The translations under genes and the position numbers were made by a program. Of a DNA stretch of 64,000 nucleotides, positions 8,191 to 15,688 are shown in pieces. This DNA comes from Blastococcus sp. CT_GayMR16 (GTDB lineage Bacteria > Actinomycetota > Actinomycetes > Mycobacteriales > Geodermatophilaceae), in NCBI RefSeq assembly GCF_004570875.1, contig NZ_SPQK01000013.1, positions 62,001 through 126,000 on the forward strand, given 5' to 3'. Below the pieces are notes generated by a model. That model worked only from the letters and a program-made list of their open reading frames with translations, ran no database searches and was not told the DNA's origin. Position 1 is the stretch's first letter; each line of letters starts with the position of its first letter.

Positions 8191-8296
8191 TCAGTCGAAG
8201 GTCTCGCCCATCCACGCCGAGGCGTGGACCCGCTGACCGGGCGGCCGGTGAAGGCGCGCCAGCATGTCGACCAGCGGACGGGGGGCTACTCCCCTT
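8191..8296 (-). ncRNA. yybP-ykoY manganese riboswitch
   Basis: Read on the minus strand, the element begins AAGGGGAGTAGC (8285-8296), contains GTCGACATGCTGGCG and CGCCCGGTCAGCGGG, and closes with GGGCGAGACCTTCGAC (to about 8193). These are the conserved blocks of the yybP-ykoY class, which binds Mn2+ between two docked loops. It precedes the GDT1 exporter by about 70 bases. That interval has a GCAGCCT/AGGCTGC hairpin that could be the expression platform. Confidence 0.93.
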
Positions 8297-8356
8297 CGTC
8301 GGCGAGAGTAGCCGACGGCGCTGTGCAAACGCGGTGCGGGCGGCGGTGATCCCGGC

Positions 8357-8372
8357 TACGGTCCGGGCCATG
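8357..8372 (+). promoter_or_regulatory. Leaderless-type -10 (TACGGT) before an ATG with an early in-frame stop
   Basis: TACGGT at 8357-8362 lies 7 bases before the ATG at 8370, the spacing seen at leaderless genes elsewhere in this window. That ATG reads only MPFR before TGA (8382), in frame with the MFS gene that starts, by annotation, at 8439. Confidence 0.55.
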
Positions 8373-8438
8373 CCGTTCCGTTGACGCCCTTCCCCGAACG
8401 CGCTTCCGCCCGCTGCCCGGCCGCTCGCCCGCCTGGCG

Positions 8439-9545
8439 GTGGGCTGGGCCGCGCTGTCCGAGCTGGTTCCCTACTACCCGCTCTACGCGCTGCTCTTCCT
8501 CGACACCGGTCTCTCGGACGCGCAGATCTCGGCGCTCTTCGCGATCTGGTCGGTGACCGGCTTCATCACCGAGGTTCCCTCCGGCGCACTCGCCGACCGG
8601 TGGTCGCGGCGTGGTGTCGTCGTGCTGGCCGGGGTCCTGCAGGCGGTCGCCTTCGTGATCTGGACGGCGGCTCCGCAGGCGTGGGCCTTCGCGCTCGGAT
8701 TCGTGGTGTGGGGCGTCTCGGGCGCGCTGGTCTCGGGTGCCAGCGAGGCCCTCGTCTACGACGGGATGGCCGCGGTCGGCGCAGCGGACAGCTACGTCAA
8801 GGTGAACGGCTGGATGACCGCCGCCGAGCTGCTGGTCCAGGTGCCGACGGCGTTCGCCGCCGGCGCGCTGTACGCCATCGGCGGCTACGCGCTCGTCGGG
8901 TGGGCCAGCGTCGCGGCCTGCCTGGCCGCGGCCGCGCTGGCGCTGCGGTTCCCCGAGGCGCCACGGACAGCGGACGACGACGAGTCGCTGGGCAGCACCT
9001 TGCGGGAGGGCGTCTCCGAGGCGCTGCACAGCCCCGCGCTGCGCGTCCTGGTGCTCGCCGTGGCACTGATCGGCGGCCTGGACGCGATCGAGGAGTACTT
9101 CCCCGTCCTCGCCGGCGACTGGGGTGTGGCGACCGAGGCCGTCCCGCTCGCGGTCCTCGTCATTGCCCTCGCGGGGGCCGCGGGCGCCGCACTCGGGGGC
9201 CGGGCCGACCACCTGCGTGGAGGGGCACTGCTCGCACTGCTGGTCGTCGCGGCCGGCTGCCTCACCGCGGCCACGCTGTGGGCCCAGCCGGCCGCGCTCG
9301 CGGTCGTCGCGGTGTTCTACGCGCTCTACCTAGCGGTTCTCGTCGTCGCCGAGGCCCGGCTCCAGGACCGGATCGCCAGCGTGCACCGGGCCACGATCAC
9401 CTCGGTGGCGGGCCTCGGCATCGAGCTGGCCTCGCTCCTGGTGTTCGCCGCCTGGGCGTTCGGCGGTCCGGTCGCGGTCGCCGTCCTCGTCGTGGCGGTC
9501 GTCCCCGTCGTCCGCGCCGGCCTGCGGACACGGGAGACCGTCTAG
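8439..9545 (+). CDS. MFS transporter (12-helix type)
   Basis: A 368-residue integral membrane protein with the MFS motif A region between helices 2 and 3 (SGALADRWSRRGV). Hydrophobic helices repeat through the length, with a polar break near residue 170. The substrate is unknown. The only in-frame start left after the TGA at 8382 is GTG 8439, which has no ribosome site and opens right at helix 1. The better-looking ATG at 8370 is in the same frame but is cut off by that TGA after four codons (see findings). It ends in a CTAG shared with the AraC gene stop. Confidence 0.82.
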   Translation: MGWAALSELVPYYPLYALLFLDTGLSDAQISALFAIWSVTGFITEVPSGALADRWSRRGVVVLAGVLQAVAFVIWTAAPQAWAFALGFVVWGVSGALVSGASEALVYDGMAAVGAADSYVKVNGWMTAAELLVQVPTAFAAGALYAIGGYALVGWASVAACLAAAALALRFPEAPRTADDDESLGSTLREGVSEALHSPALRVLVLAVALIGGLDAIEEYFPVLAGDWGVATEAVPLAVLVIALAGAAGAALGGRADHLRGGALLALLVVAAGCLTAATLWAQPAALAVVAVFYALYLAVLVVAEARLQDRIASVHRATITSVAGLGIELASLLVFAAWAFGGPVAVAVLVVAVVPVVRAGLRTRETV

Positions 9546-10399
9546 CCCCGGGACCGCTGCAGGTAGGCCGACGGTGTCACGCCGACGACGGAACGGAAGT
9601 CGCGGCTGAAGTGCGCCTGGTCGAACCAGCCCAGTGAGGCGGCCAGCCCGGCCAGGTCGTCGACCTCGCCGGCGTCGATTGCCGCGGCGGCGTCCTGCAG
9701 CCGGTACCGCGCCAGGACCGCCTTCGGATTCACCCCGACGTACGTCGCGAACAGCCGCTGCAGCGACCGGACGCTCATCGCCCCGAGCGCGGCCACCTGG
9801 TCGACCCGCACGAGCGCCCGGTCGTCCATCATCTCCGCGACCAGCCCGAGCAGATCCAGGTAGGGCCCCGGCGGCTCGGGGGCCAGCGGTTCCAGTGCCG
9901 CGTCGAGAACGGCCGAGCGGTCGTCGTCCTCGTCCTCGGCCAGGACGGCGGAGAGCAGCCGGTCGGCCGACAGCCCGAGCTGCGGGCCCAGCCGGGTCAC
10001 GCTGTCGTTCCCCGGGAGGACGCCGGTGAGCGCGGCGAAGCCGCCCGGCCGGAACTTCGCCGCGGTCACCCGGCCCGCGCCGACCAAGTCGACGGTGAAC
10101 CGCCGGGTGACGATCCCGTGCAGCAGGACGGCGGGCAGGTCGTGGCCGAAGCGCGGGTGGGTGCCCTGCTCCACCGACAGGTTCACGCTCGGATGGCTGA
10201 GCACCTCGGAGCGGAACGGCGGCTGTCCGGTGAGGTCCCATCGCACGGACCAGTAGCGCTCGATGAACGGCCGCAGCGGCTCGGCCACGCGGGCGTCGCG
10301 GCGCAGGTTCGCCTGCTCGGCCACCTCGGTCGGGCGCAGGATGCCGCGCAGCGTCGCGGCGCGATCGAGCGCACCTGTCGCGTTCTTCCAAGACGCCAC
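9542..10399 (-). CDS. AraC-family transcriptional regulator
   Basis: A 285-residue protein with an N-terminal DUF6597-like sensor region and a C-terminal AraC double helix-turn-helix: the first helix pair at SVRSLQRLFATYVGVNPKA, the second ending GWFDQAHFSRDFRSVVG, followed by TPSAYL. The ligand is unknown. The GTG at 10399 follows a leaderless-type -10 (TAGGCT) by exactly 6 bases. It is divergent from the VOC protein at 10427 and probably regulates it or itself through the 27-bp gap. Confidence 0.92.
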   Translation of the reverse strand: MASWKNATGALDRAATLRGILRPTEVAEQANLRRDARVAEPLRPFIERYWSVRWDLTGQPPFRSEVLSHPSVNLSVEQGTHPRFGHDLPAVLLHGIVTRRFTVDLVGAGRVTAAKFRPGGFAALTGVLPGNDSVTRLGPQLGLSADRLLSAVLAEDEDDDRSAVLDAALEPLAPEPPGPYLDLLGLVAEMMDDRALVRVDQVAALGAMSVRSLQRLFATYVGVNPKAVLARYRLQDAAAAIDAGEVDDLAGLAASLGWFDQAHFSRDFRSVVGVTPSAYLQRSRG

Positions 10400-10405
10400 G
10401 GTCGC

Positions 10406-10411
10406 AGCCTA
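10406..10411 (-). promoter_or_regulatory. Leaderless -10 of the AraC gene (TAGGCT)
   Basis: TAGGCT on the minus strand is followed by 6 bases and then the GTG at 10399, leaving no room for a ribosome site. Confidence 0.65.
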
Positions 10412-10426
10412 GGCAGGATCACGGAC

Positions 10427-10900
10427 ATGGCGATCACGAATGGAAAGCCCGAGGGCTACACCACCCTGACCCCGTTCCTCGTCTGCTCGCCCGCGCGCGA
10501 CGCGATCACCTTCTACGAGGAGGTGTTCGGCGCGACCGTCGTCGGCCGGATGGACGGCCCCGACGGCACCGTCATGCACGCCGAGCTCGACCTGGGGAAC
10601 GGCCGCCTGCAGCTCAGCGACCCGAACGAGCAGTACGGCCTGGTCGTCCCGGACCGCTCGAGCGATGCGGTCAGCGGCTCGACGTGCATCTACGTCGCCG
10701 ATGTGGACGCCGTCTTCGCCACGGCGGTCGAGCGCGGCGCGACGGTCCGCGAGAAGCCCGACACCTTCGTCACCGGCGACCGGTTCGCCTCGATCTACGA
10801 CCCGTTCGGCCACCGCTGGGCGGTCATGACCAAGGTCGAGGAGGTCAGCCCGGAGGAGTCGGAGCGCCGGCTGTCGGAGTGGGCGTCGACGCAAGGGTGA
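10427..10900 (+). CDS. VOC-family protein, PhnB/glyoxalase-like
   Basis: A 157-residue VOC (vicinal oxygen chelate) protein of the PhnB-like subgroup: paired beta-alpha-beta-beta-beta modules, with TPFLVCSPARDAITFYEEVFG in the first and CIYVADVDAVFATAVERGA and DPFGHRWAVMTK in the second. The function of such proteins ranges from glyoxalase to antibiotic binding, so none is assigned. The ATG at 10427 fits the conserved N-terminus. Its last 56 bases overlap antisense with the end of the YczE-like gene. Confidence 0.9.
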   Translation: MAITNGKPEGYTTLTPFLVCSPARDAITFYEEVFGATVVGRMDGPDGTVMHAELDLGNGRLQLSDPNEQYGLVVPDRSSDAVSGSTCIYVADVDAVFATAVERGATVREKPDTFVTGDRFASIYDPFGHRWAVMTKVEEVSPEESERRLSEWASTQG

Positions 10901-11498
10901 CCGACATCCGGGGCAGCAGGAGCTGCACCAGCGGGCCGATCGCCAGCGCGTAGAGGACGGTGCCGAGGCCCAGCGTGCCGCCGAGCAACCAGCCGGTGGC
11001 CACGACGGCGACCTCGATCGACGTGCGCACCAGCCGCACCGACCCGCCGGTGCGGCGCACCAGGCCGGTCATCAGCCCGTCCCGCGGTCCCGGGCCGAGG
11101 TGCACGCCGATGTAGGCCGCGGTGGCGACGGCGTTGAGCAGGACCCCGGCCACGAGCAGCCCGGTGCGCAGCAGGAGGGACGACGGGGTCGTCACGACGG
11201 CAAGCGTGGCGTCGACGGCGAGTCCGATGACCACGACGTTGCTCACCGTGCCGAGCCCCGGCCGCTGGCGCAGCGGGATCCAGGCGAGCAGCACGAGGGC
11301 GCCGACGAGGATCGACACGGCGCCGATGGACCAGCCGATCCGGTGGGCCAGCCCCTGGTGCAGGACGTCCCACGGCATGTTGCCGAGCGTCGAGCGGATG
11401 ATCAGCGCCATCGAGGCGCCGTAGAGCGCGAGCCCGGCATAGAGCTGGATCAGCCGGTGGGGCAGCCGGCGGCCGGGGCGTCGGAGATCCTGGAACAC
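10845..11498 (-). CDS. YczE/YyaS/YitT-family membrane protein
   Basis: A 217-residue protein with five to six membrane helices. The N-terminal block LYGASMALIIRSTLGNMPWDVLHQGL is characteristic of the YczE family (function unknown). A polar tail (STPTPTAGAPTPPG) is encoded antisense to the end of the VOC gene. The start is GTG at 11498. It follows larC with a 60-bp gap on the same strand and may be the last gene of that operon. Confidence 0.85.
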   Translation of the reverse strand: MFQDLRRPGRRLPHRLIQLYAGLALYGASMALIIRSTLGNMPWDVLHQGLAHRIGWSIGAVSILVGALVLLAWIPLRQRPGLGTVSNVVVIGLAVDATLAVVTTPSSLLLRTGLLVAGVLLNAVATAAYIGVHLGPGPRDGLMTGLVRRTGGSVRLVRTSIEVAVVATGWLLGGTLGLGTVLYALAIGPLVQLLLPRMSVTLASTPTPTAGAPTPPG

Positions 11499-11558
11499 GC
11501 ATCGAGCATGACTGACGGCCGGCCCGCCGCCGGCAGGCCAATCGAGTCAGTGGCCTGG

Positions 11559-12767
11559 TCAGCCCGCGCGGTGGGCGTGCTCCGCTGCGGCCGTGGCGGC
11601 CCGCAGCACCTCCTTGACCGGCAGGCCCAGCTCGCGCGCGAGCTGGGCGACGTCCTCGTACTCCACGCTGACGTTGACCACCCGGCCGTCGTGGACGGCG
11701 ACCTTCACGCCCACCCGCCCGCCGAGCACGGCGACCGAGGCCGACGTCCGCTCCAGGGCGGTCTTGCCCACCGGCACGATGCGCATCCCGATGGTCGACG
11801 TCGTCGCGAACATCGCCGCCTGGACGGCGGGCACCGCCTCCGGCCGGCACAGCGCGGACAGCGTGTGCGCCGGACGGCCCTTCTTCATCAGGATCGGGGT
11901 CAGCCAGGCGTCGGAGGCGCCGGCGGCGAACAGCGCGTCGAGGACGCCGGGCCACAGCCGCGGGTCCAGGTCGTCGACATTGGTCTCCAGAACGACAGGG
12001 CTCTCCAGGACGACAGGGCTCTGGAGGACGACGGGGCCGGGCGTGCTCGGCTCGTCGGCCGAACCCAGCACCAACCGGACGACGTTCGGCAGCTCGGCCG
12101 GGTCACGCCCACCGGCGCCCACGCCCACGCGGTCGACCCGCATCGGCGGCAGCGTCGTCCACTCGTCCACGAGGTGCGCCACGAGCGCGGCGCCGGTGGG
12201 GGTGCACATCTCGGCGGGCACGGCCCCCGCGACGACGGGGATGCCGCGCAGCAGCTCGAGGACGGCCGGCCCGGGGATCGGGACGACGCCGTGGGCGCTG
12301 CGGGCCGAGCCGCTGCCGAGCGCGACCGGCGAGGCGAACAGCCGGGTAAGGCCCAGGTGCTCGATGCCGGCGACCACCCCGACGACGTCCGCCAGTGCGT
12401 CCAGCGCGCCCACCTCGTGGAAGTGCACCTCGTCGGGGGAGATGCGGTGCACGCGGCCCTCGGCGACGGCCAGCCGCTCGAACACCGCCTGGGCACCCTC
12501 GCGCACGGAGGAGGGCAGGTCGGCGTCCACGAGCAGCGCGCGGACGTCGGGCCAGGTGCGGTGGTGCGGGGAGTCAGCTGTGTGCACGTGCACTCGGGTC
12601 GCGCCGAGGCCGTGCCGGGTGACCTGCTCGGTCTCCAGCCGGATGGCCTCGACGGGCAGCGCGGCGACGGCGGCGGCGAGGACGTCGAGGGGCACCCCGG
12701 CATCGACGAGCGCGCCCAGCAGCATGTCGCCGGAAGCCCCCGCCGAGAGGTCGAGCCAGCCGATCAT
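11559..12767 (-). CDS. larC: LarC, nickel insertion protein for the nickel-pincer nucleotide cofactor
   Basis: LarC inserts Ni into the thiocarboxylated pyridinium mononucleotide in a CTP-dependent step, completing the NPN cofactor of lactate racemase and related enzymes. The 402-residue protein begins WLDLSAGASGDMLLGALVDAG, has the HFHEVGALDALADVVG block near residue 120, and TPTGAALVAHL near residue 190, all family signatures, and is full length without a frameshift. The start is ATG 12767. Upstream on the same strand is the GGDEF-LarB fusion, separated by a structured repeat (12797-12878). LarE and LarA are not in the window. Confidence 0.95.
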   Translation of the reverse strand: MIGWLDLSAGASGDMLLGALVDAGVPLDVLAAAVAALPVEAIRLETEQVTRHGLGATRVHVHTADSPHHRTWPDVRALLVDADLPSSVREGAQAVFERLAVAEGRVHRISPDEVHFHEVGALDALADVVGVVAGIEHLGLTRLFASPVALGSGSARSAHGVVPIPGPAVLELLRGIPVVAGAVPAEMCTPTGAALVAHLVDEWTTLPPMRVDRVGVGAGGRDPAELPNVVRLVLGSADEPSTPGPVVLQSPVVLESPVVLETNVDDLDPRLWPGVLDALFAAGASDAWLTPILMKKGRPAHTLSALCRPEAVPAVQAAMFATTSTIGMRIVPVGKTALERTSASVAVLGGRVGVKVAVHDGRVVNVSVEYEDVAQLARELGLPVKEVLRAATAAAEHAHRAG

Positions 12768-12796
12768 CGGGACATCATCGCTCAGGGCTCAGCAGA

Positions 12797-12878
12797 GTTG
12801 ATCATCGTCTCCGTGCACGCTCCTGCGGAGCGTCCCGCCGCGACACGCCCCGCGGCGGGCACGCAGACGATGATCGAC
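12797..12878. repeat. Structured intergenic repeat, family 1, copy A
   Basis: The outer arms GTTGATCATCGTCTCCGTG (12797-12815) and CACGCAGACGATGATCGAC (12860-12878) pair over 17 of 19 positions. Inside are two further perfect hairpins: ACGCTCC/GGAGCGT (12817-12833) and CCCGCCGCG/CGCGGCGGG (12834-12859). The whole could fold as a three-way junction. A second copy is at 46615-46700. It sits in the gap between the fusion gene and larC. Confidence 0.85.
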
Positions 12879-12889
12879 CGCGGACGGGC

Positions 12890-15688
12890 TCAGCCGCGGG
12901 CGCTTCGCCTTGCCACGCGGGCGGCGAAGACCCCGGCGCTGTAACCGTTGTCGATGTTGCTGACGACGACGCCGGGCGCCGCCGAGTTGAGCATCGTCAT
13001 CAGTGCGCCGAGGCCGCCGAACGCGCTGGGCTGGCCGGTCGAGGTCGGCACCGCGACCACCGGGACGTCGGTCATCGCGCCGATCATCGTGGCGAGCGAG
13101 GCGTCCAGGCCGGCGACGACCACCAGGCAGTCGACGTCGCCCAGCAGGGTGCCGTCGGCGAGCAGGCCGCGGATCCGGCTGCCGCCGATGTCGTCCACCC
13201 GGGCCACCTCGGTGCCGGTCACCCGGGCGACGAACGCGGCCTCGGCGGCGACCGGGGTGTCGCCGCCACCGGCGCAGAGCACGCGGACGCGCCCCACCGG
13301 GTCGGGCACCGGGCCGACGGCGGCGGCCATCGCGGCGGCGTCCATGGTCGTGTACGCGTCGTGCTCGCTGGCCAGCGCGACGAGGGTCTCGGCCGACGCA
13401 CGCAGCACCAGGGCCGGACGGTCGGGGTGCTCGCGCCGGGCCTCGCGGACGAGGGCGAGGATCTGCTCGGTGCTGCGGCCGGTGCCCCAGATGACCTCGG
13501 GCTCGACTGAGCCGACCGGTGCGATCGCGATGGGCATCGGCTCGGTCGCGTCGAGGACCGGGCCCAGCAGCGGCTCGGCGGCGCTCCCGAGACCGAGGGG
13601 AGGATCGGGCTCGACCAGGAGCGGGGCGAAACCACCGGCCTCGTCGGACGAGGCGGTGTCGTCGTCCGGCGGGGAAGGCTGCACGGTCGCGACGGTAGCC
13701 GCGGCCTCGTCGTCCTCCGGGGAGTCCGACGTGGTCGCGTCGGGGGCGTCGGCGTCCGACGGCGGTGGGCCGAACAGGGCGTCCAGGGGACTCGTGCCGG
13801 GTGCCCTCGTCTGTGTCACACCCGACAGTCGCACGACGCGGTCGCGGCCACTGCGCTTGGCGTCGTACAACACGCCGTCGGCCGCTGCGAACAGCGTCCG
13901 CCGGTCGTCGCCGCGAGCCGCCGAGGCGATGCCCACGCTGATCGTCACGGGGACGGTGAGCCCGAACTCCGACCAGTCGTAGGTCGCGACCTTGCGGCGG
14001 GTGCGCTCCAGGGCCCGCTCGGCCTGCTCGGCCGTGGTGTCGGGCAGCAGGATCACGTACTCGTCGCCGGCCCAGCGGCAGACCTCGTCGGTGTCGCGGA
14101 CGCCGGCGATGAGCAGTTCGGCGACCGTGCGCAGCACCGAGTCACCGCCCGGGTGGCCGATCGCGTCGTTGATCGACTTGAACCGGTCCACGTCGACGAC
14201 GGCCAGCGCCGGTGCCGCGCCGGCCGACAGCAGGCCGTCCAGGCGGGCCTCGGCGTAGCGCCGGTTGGGCAGGTGGGTGAGCGGGTCCTCGTAGGCCTGG
14301 CGGCGCAGCTGACCGGCGGCCCGCTCGGTCTCCAGCAGGCTCTTGCGGCGGCCGAACAGCTCGACCCAGCGGGTGCGCCGCTCGTCGACCCGGTCCAACT
14401 CGTCGGAGAGGTAGGCCTGCAGGTAGGGGAGCGCGCTCCCGGCGTCGTCGAGCTCGGCGTGCAGGGTGCACAGCTCCCGCAGCGCGGCGCGGCGCAGCCG
14501 CGGCAGGCCGTGCTCGGTGGCCAGGGTGAGCGCGGAGACCAGGTGCTCGTCGGCGGCCGTGCCGTCGCCCTGCCGGCGCAGCGCGCGACCCAGCGCCAGC
14601 TGCGCCGAGGCCAGCTGCGCGCGATCGGCGGTGGCGGAGGTGATCCGGACGGCAGCCCGCAGGGGGCCGATCGCGGCCGCGTGCTCGCCGAGGCCGACCA
14701 GCGCCCACCCGTGGACGACCTGCGCGGTCACGACGCCCGAGGACTCCGGCGGCAGCAGCGCCAGGGCCTCCTCGGCGAACCGGCGGGCGTCGGCGAAGTA
14801 GGGGGCGGCGGACTCCGGGACGCCGTCGTCGAGCAGTCCCTCCCCGAGTTCGGCGCAGAGCTCCCCGAGGCAGGTGGCGGTCGACGCGACCAGCACGTCG
14901 GGATCGCCGTCGTCGGGGCCGAGCGAGCCGGGATCAGCGGCGGCGGCCGTCGCCGACTCGTGGGCGCGGCGCTGGTAGTCCAGCGCCAGCGGCATGAGCT
15001 CGAGGTCGGCGAGGACGCCGGAGAGCGTGCCGAGGGTGTCGATGAGCAGCGCGCTGGGGGCGAGCAACGGGTCGAGCAGGCTGGCGGCCTCGACCGCCTC
15101 GTCCATCGCCGCGTCGATCCGGCGGGAGAGCAGCTCGATACGGGCGTGCCGGGCCAGCCCGGCGGCGCGCTGCAGGTCGTCGTCGCTCGCGTCGAAGGCG
15201 GCCTTGGCCGAGCGGACCAGCGCGATGGCGAGGGCCGCCCGCGACGCGGACTCCGAGCGCGGGTCGGTCTCGTCACCGGATCCGTCGATCAGCTCGGCCA
15301 CCCCGGCGTGCAGGTCGAGGGCAGGCTCGGTCGAGGCGTCCGCGGTCACCGGATCGCCGACGAGGGTGAAGCCGGCGACGCGCAATCGCCGCACCAGGAG
15401 CTCGGCACGCAGGGTGTCGGCCCAGGCCTTGCCGAGGGAGACGGGGGCGCCGTCGGGCGCGTCGGCGGCCGGATCGGCGGCGACGTAAGGAGAGGGATCC
15501 CGATCGACGCCGGCGAGCAGTTCCTCGGCATCGTCGAGCTGCCAGTTCGCCAGGGCCGCGGTCACCCGATGGTGCAGGGCTCCGGGTGGCACGAGCGCAC
15601 TGTGCACGTCGTCCCCTGCACTGTCGAGCACGTCATCGGGAACGCGCCGTCCCCCGTCCCATACGTCCCACGCGTCCGAGGAACTCAC
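12890..15688 (-). CDS. TPR-like + GGDEF diguanylate cyclase fused to a LarB-like domain
   Basis: One uninterrupted 932-residue frame. Residues about 40-460 are helical and TPR-like. About 465-625 form a GGDEF domain with active-site variant AGDEY (540-544) and an RxxD I-site (RDTD) five residues before it. About 626-728 is a Pro/Asp/Ser-rich linker. About 729-932 match LarB, the NaAD carboxylase of nickel-pincer cofactor synthesis: EVIWGTGRSTEQI, a VPTSTGQPSAFGGLGAL block and MLNSAAPGVVVSNIDNG. In usual LarB the last motif is LNSC..NIDNG; the Cys is Ala here, and the AGTSD loop is changed to AGGGD. No good internal start precedes the LarB part. GTG 15688 overlaps the upstream cyclase stop as GTGA. 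Confidence 0.88.
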   Translation of the reverse strand: MSSSDAWDVWDGGRRVPDDVLDSAGDDVHSALVPPGALHHRVTAALANWQLDDAEELLAGVDRDPSPYVAADPAADAPDGAPVSLGKAWADTLRAELLVRRLRVAGFTLVGDPVTADASTEPALDLHAGVAELIDGSGDETDPRSESASRAALAIALVRSAKAAFDASDDDLQRAAGLARHARIELLSRRIDAAMDEAVEAASLLDPLLAPSALLIDTLGTLSGVLADLELMPLALDYQRRAHESATAAAADPGSLGPDDGDPDVLVASTATCLGELCAELGEGLLDDGVPESAAPYFADARRFAEEALALLPPESSGVVTAQVVHGWALVGLGEHAAAIGPLRAAVRITSATADRAQLASAQLALGRALRRQGDGTAADEHLVSALTLATEHGLPRLRRAALRELCTLHAELDDAGSALPYLQAYLSDELDRVDERRTRWVELFGRRKSLLETERAAGQLRRQAYEDPLTHLPNRRYAEARLDGLLSAGAAPALAVVDVDRFKSINDAIGHPGGDSVLRTVAELLIAGVRDTDEVCRWAGDEYVILLPDTTAEQAERALERTRRKVATYDWSEFGLTVPVTISVGIASAARGDDRRTLFAAADGVLYDAKRSGRDRVVRLSGVTQTRAPGTSPLDALFGPPPSDADAPDATTSDSPEDDEAAATVATVQPSPPDDDTASSDEAGGFAPLLVEPDPPLGLGSAAEPLLGPVLDATEPMPIAIAPVGSVEPEVIWGTGRSTEQILALVREARREHPDRPALVLRASAETLVALASEHDAYTTMDAAAMAAAVGPVPDPVGRVRVLCAGGGDTPVAAEAAFVARVTGTEVARVDDIGGSRIRGLLADGTLLGDVDCLVVVAGLDASLATMIGAMTDVPVVAVPTSTGQPSAFGGLGALMTMLNSAAPGVVVSNIDNGYSAGVFAARVARRSARG

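Noticed and set aside
11100-12944. A 614-codon plus-strand frame opposite YczE and larC
   Set aside because: His/Arg/Asp-rich shadow; larC on the other strand is complete and conserved.
12890-13510. LarB-like domain considered as PurE (AIR carboxylase)
   Set aside because: The folds are related, but the VPTSTGQPSAFGGLGAL and NS..GV.VSNIDNG blocks and the adjacent larC point to LarB; no purK is near.
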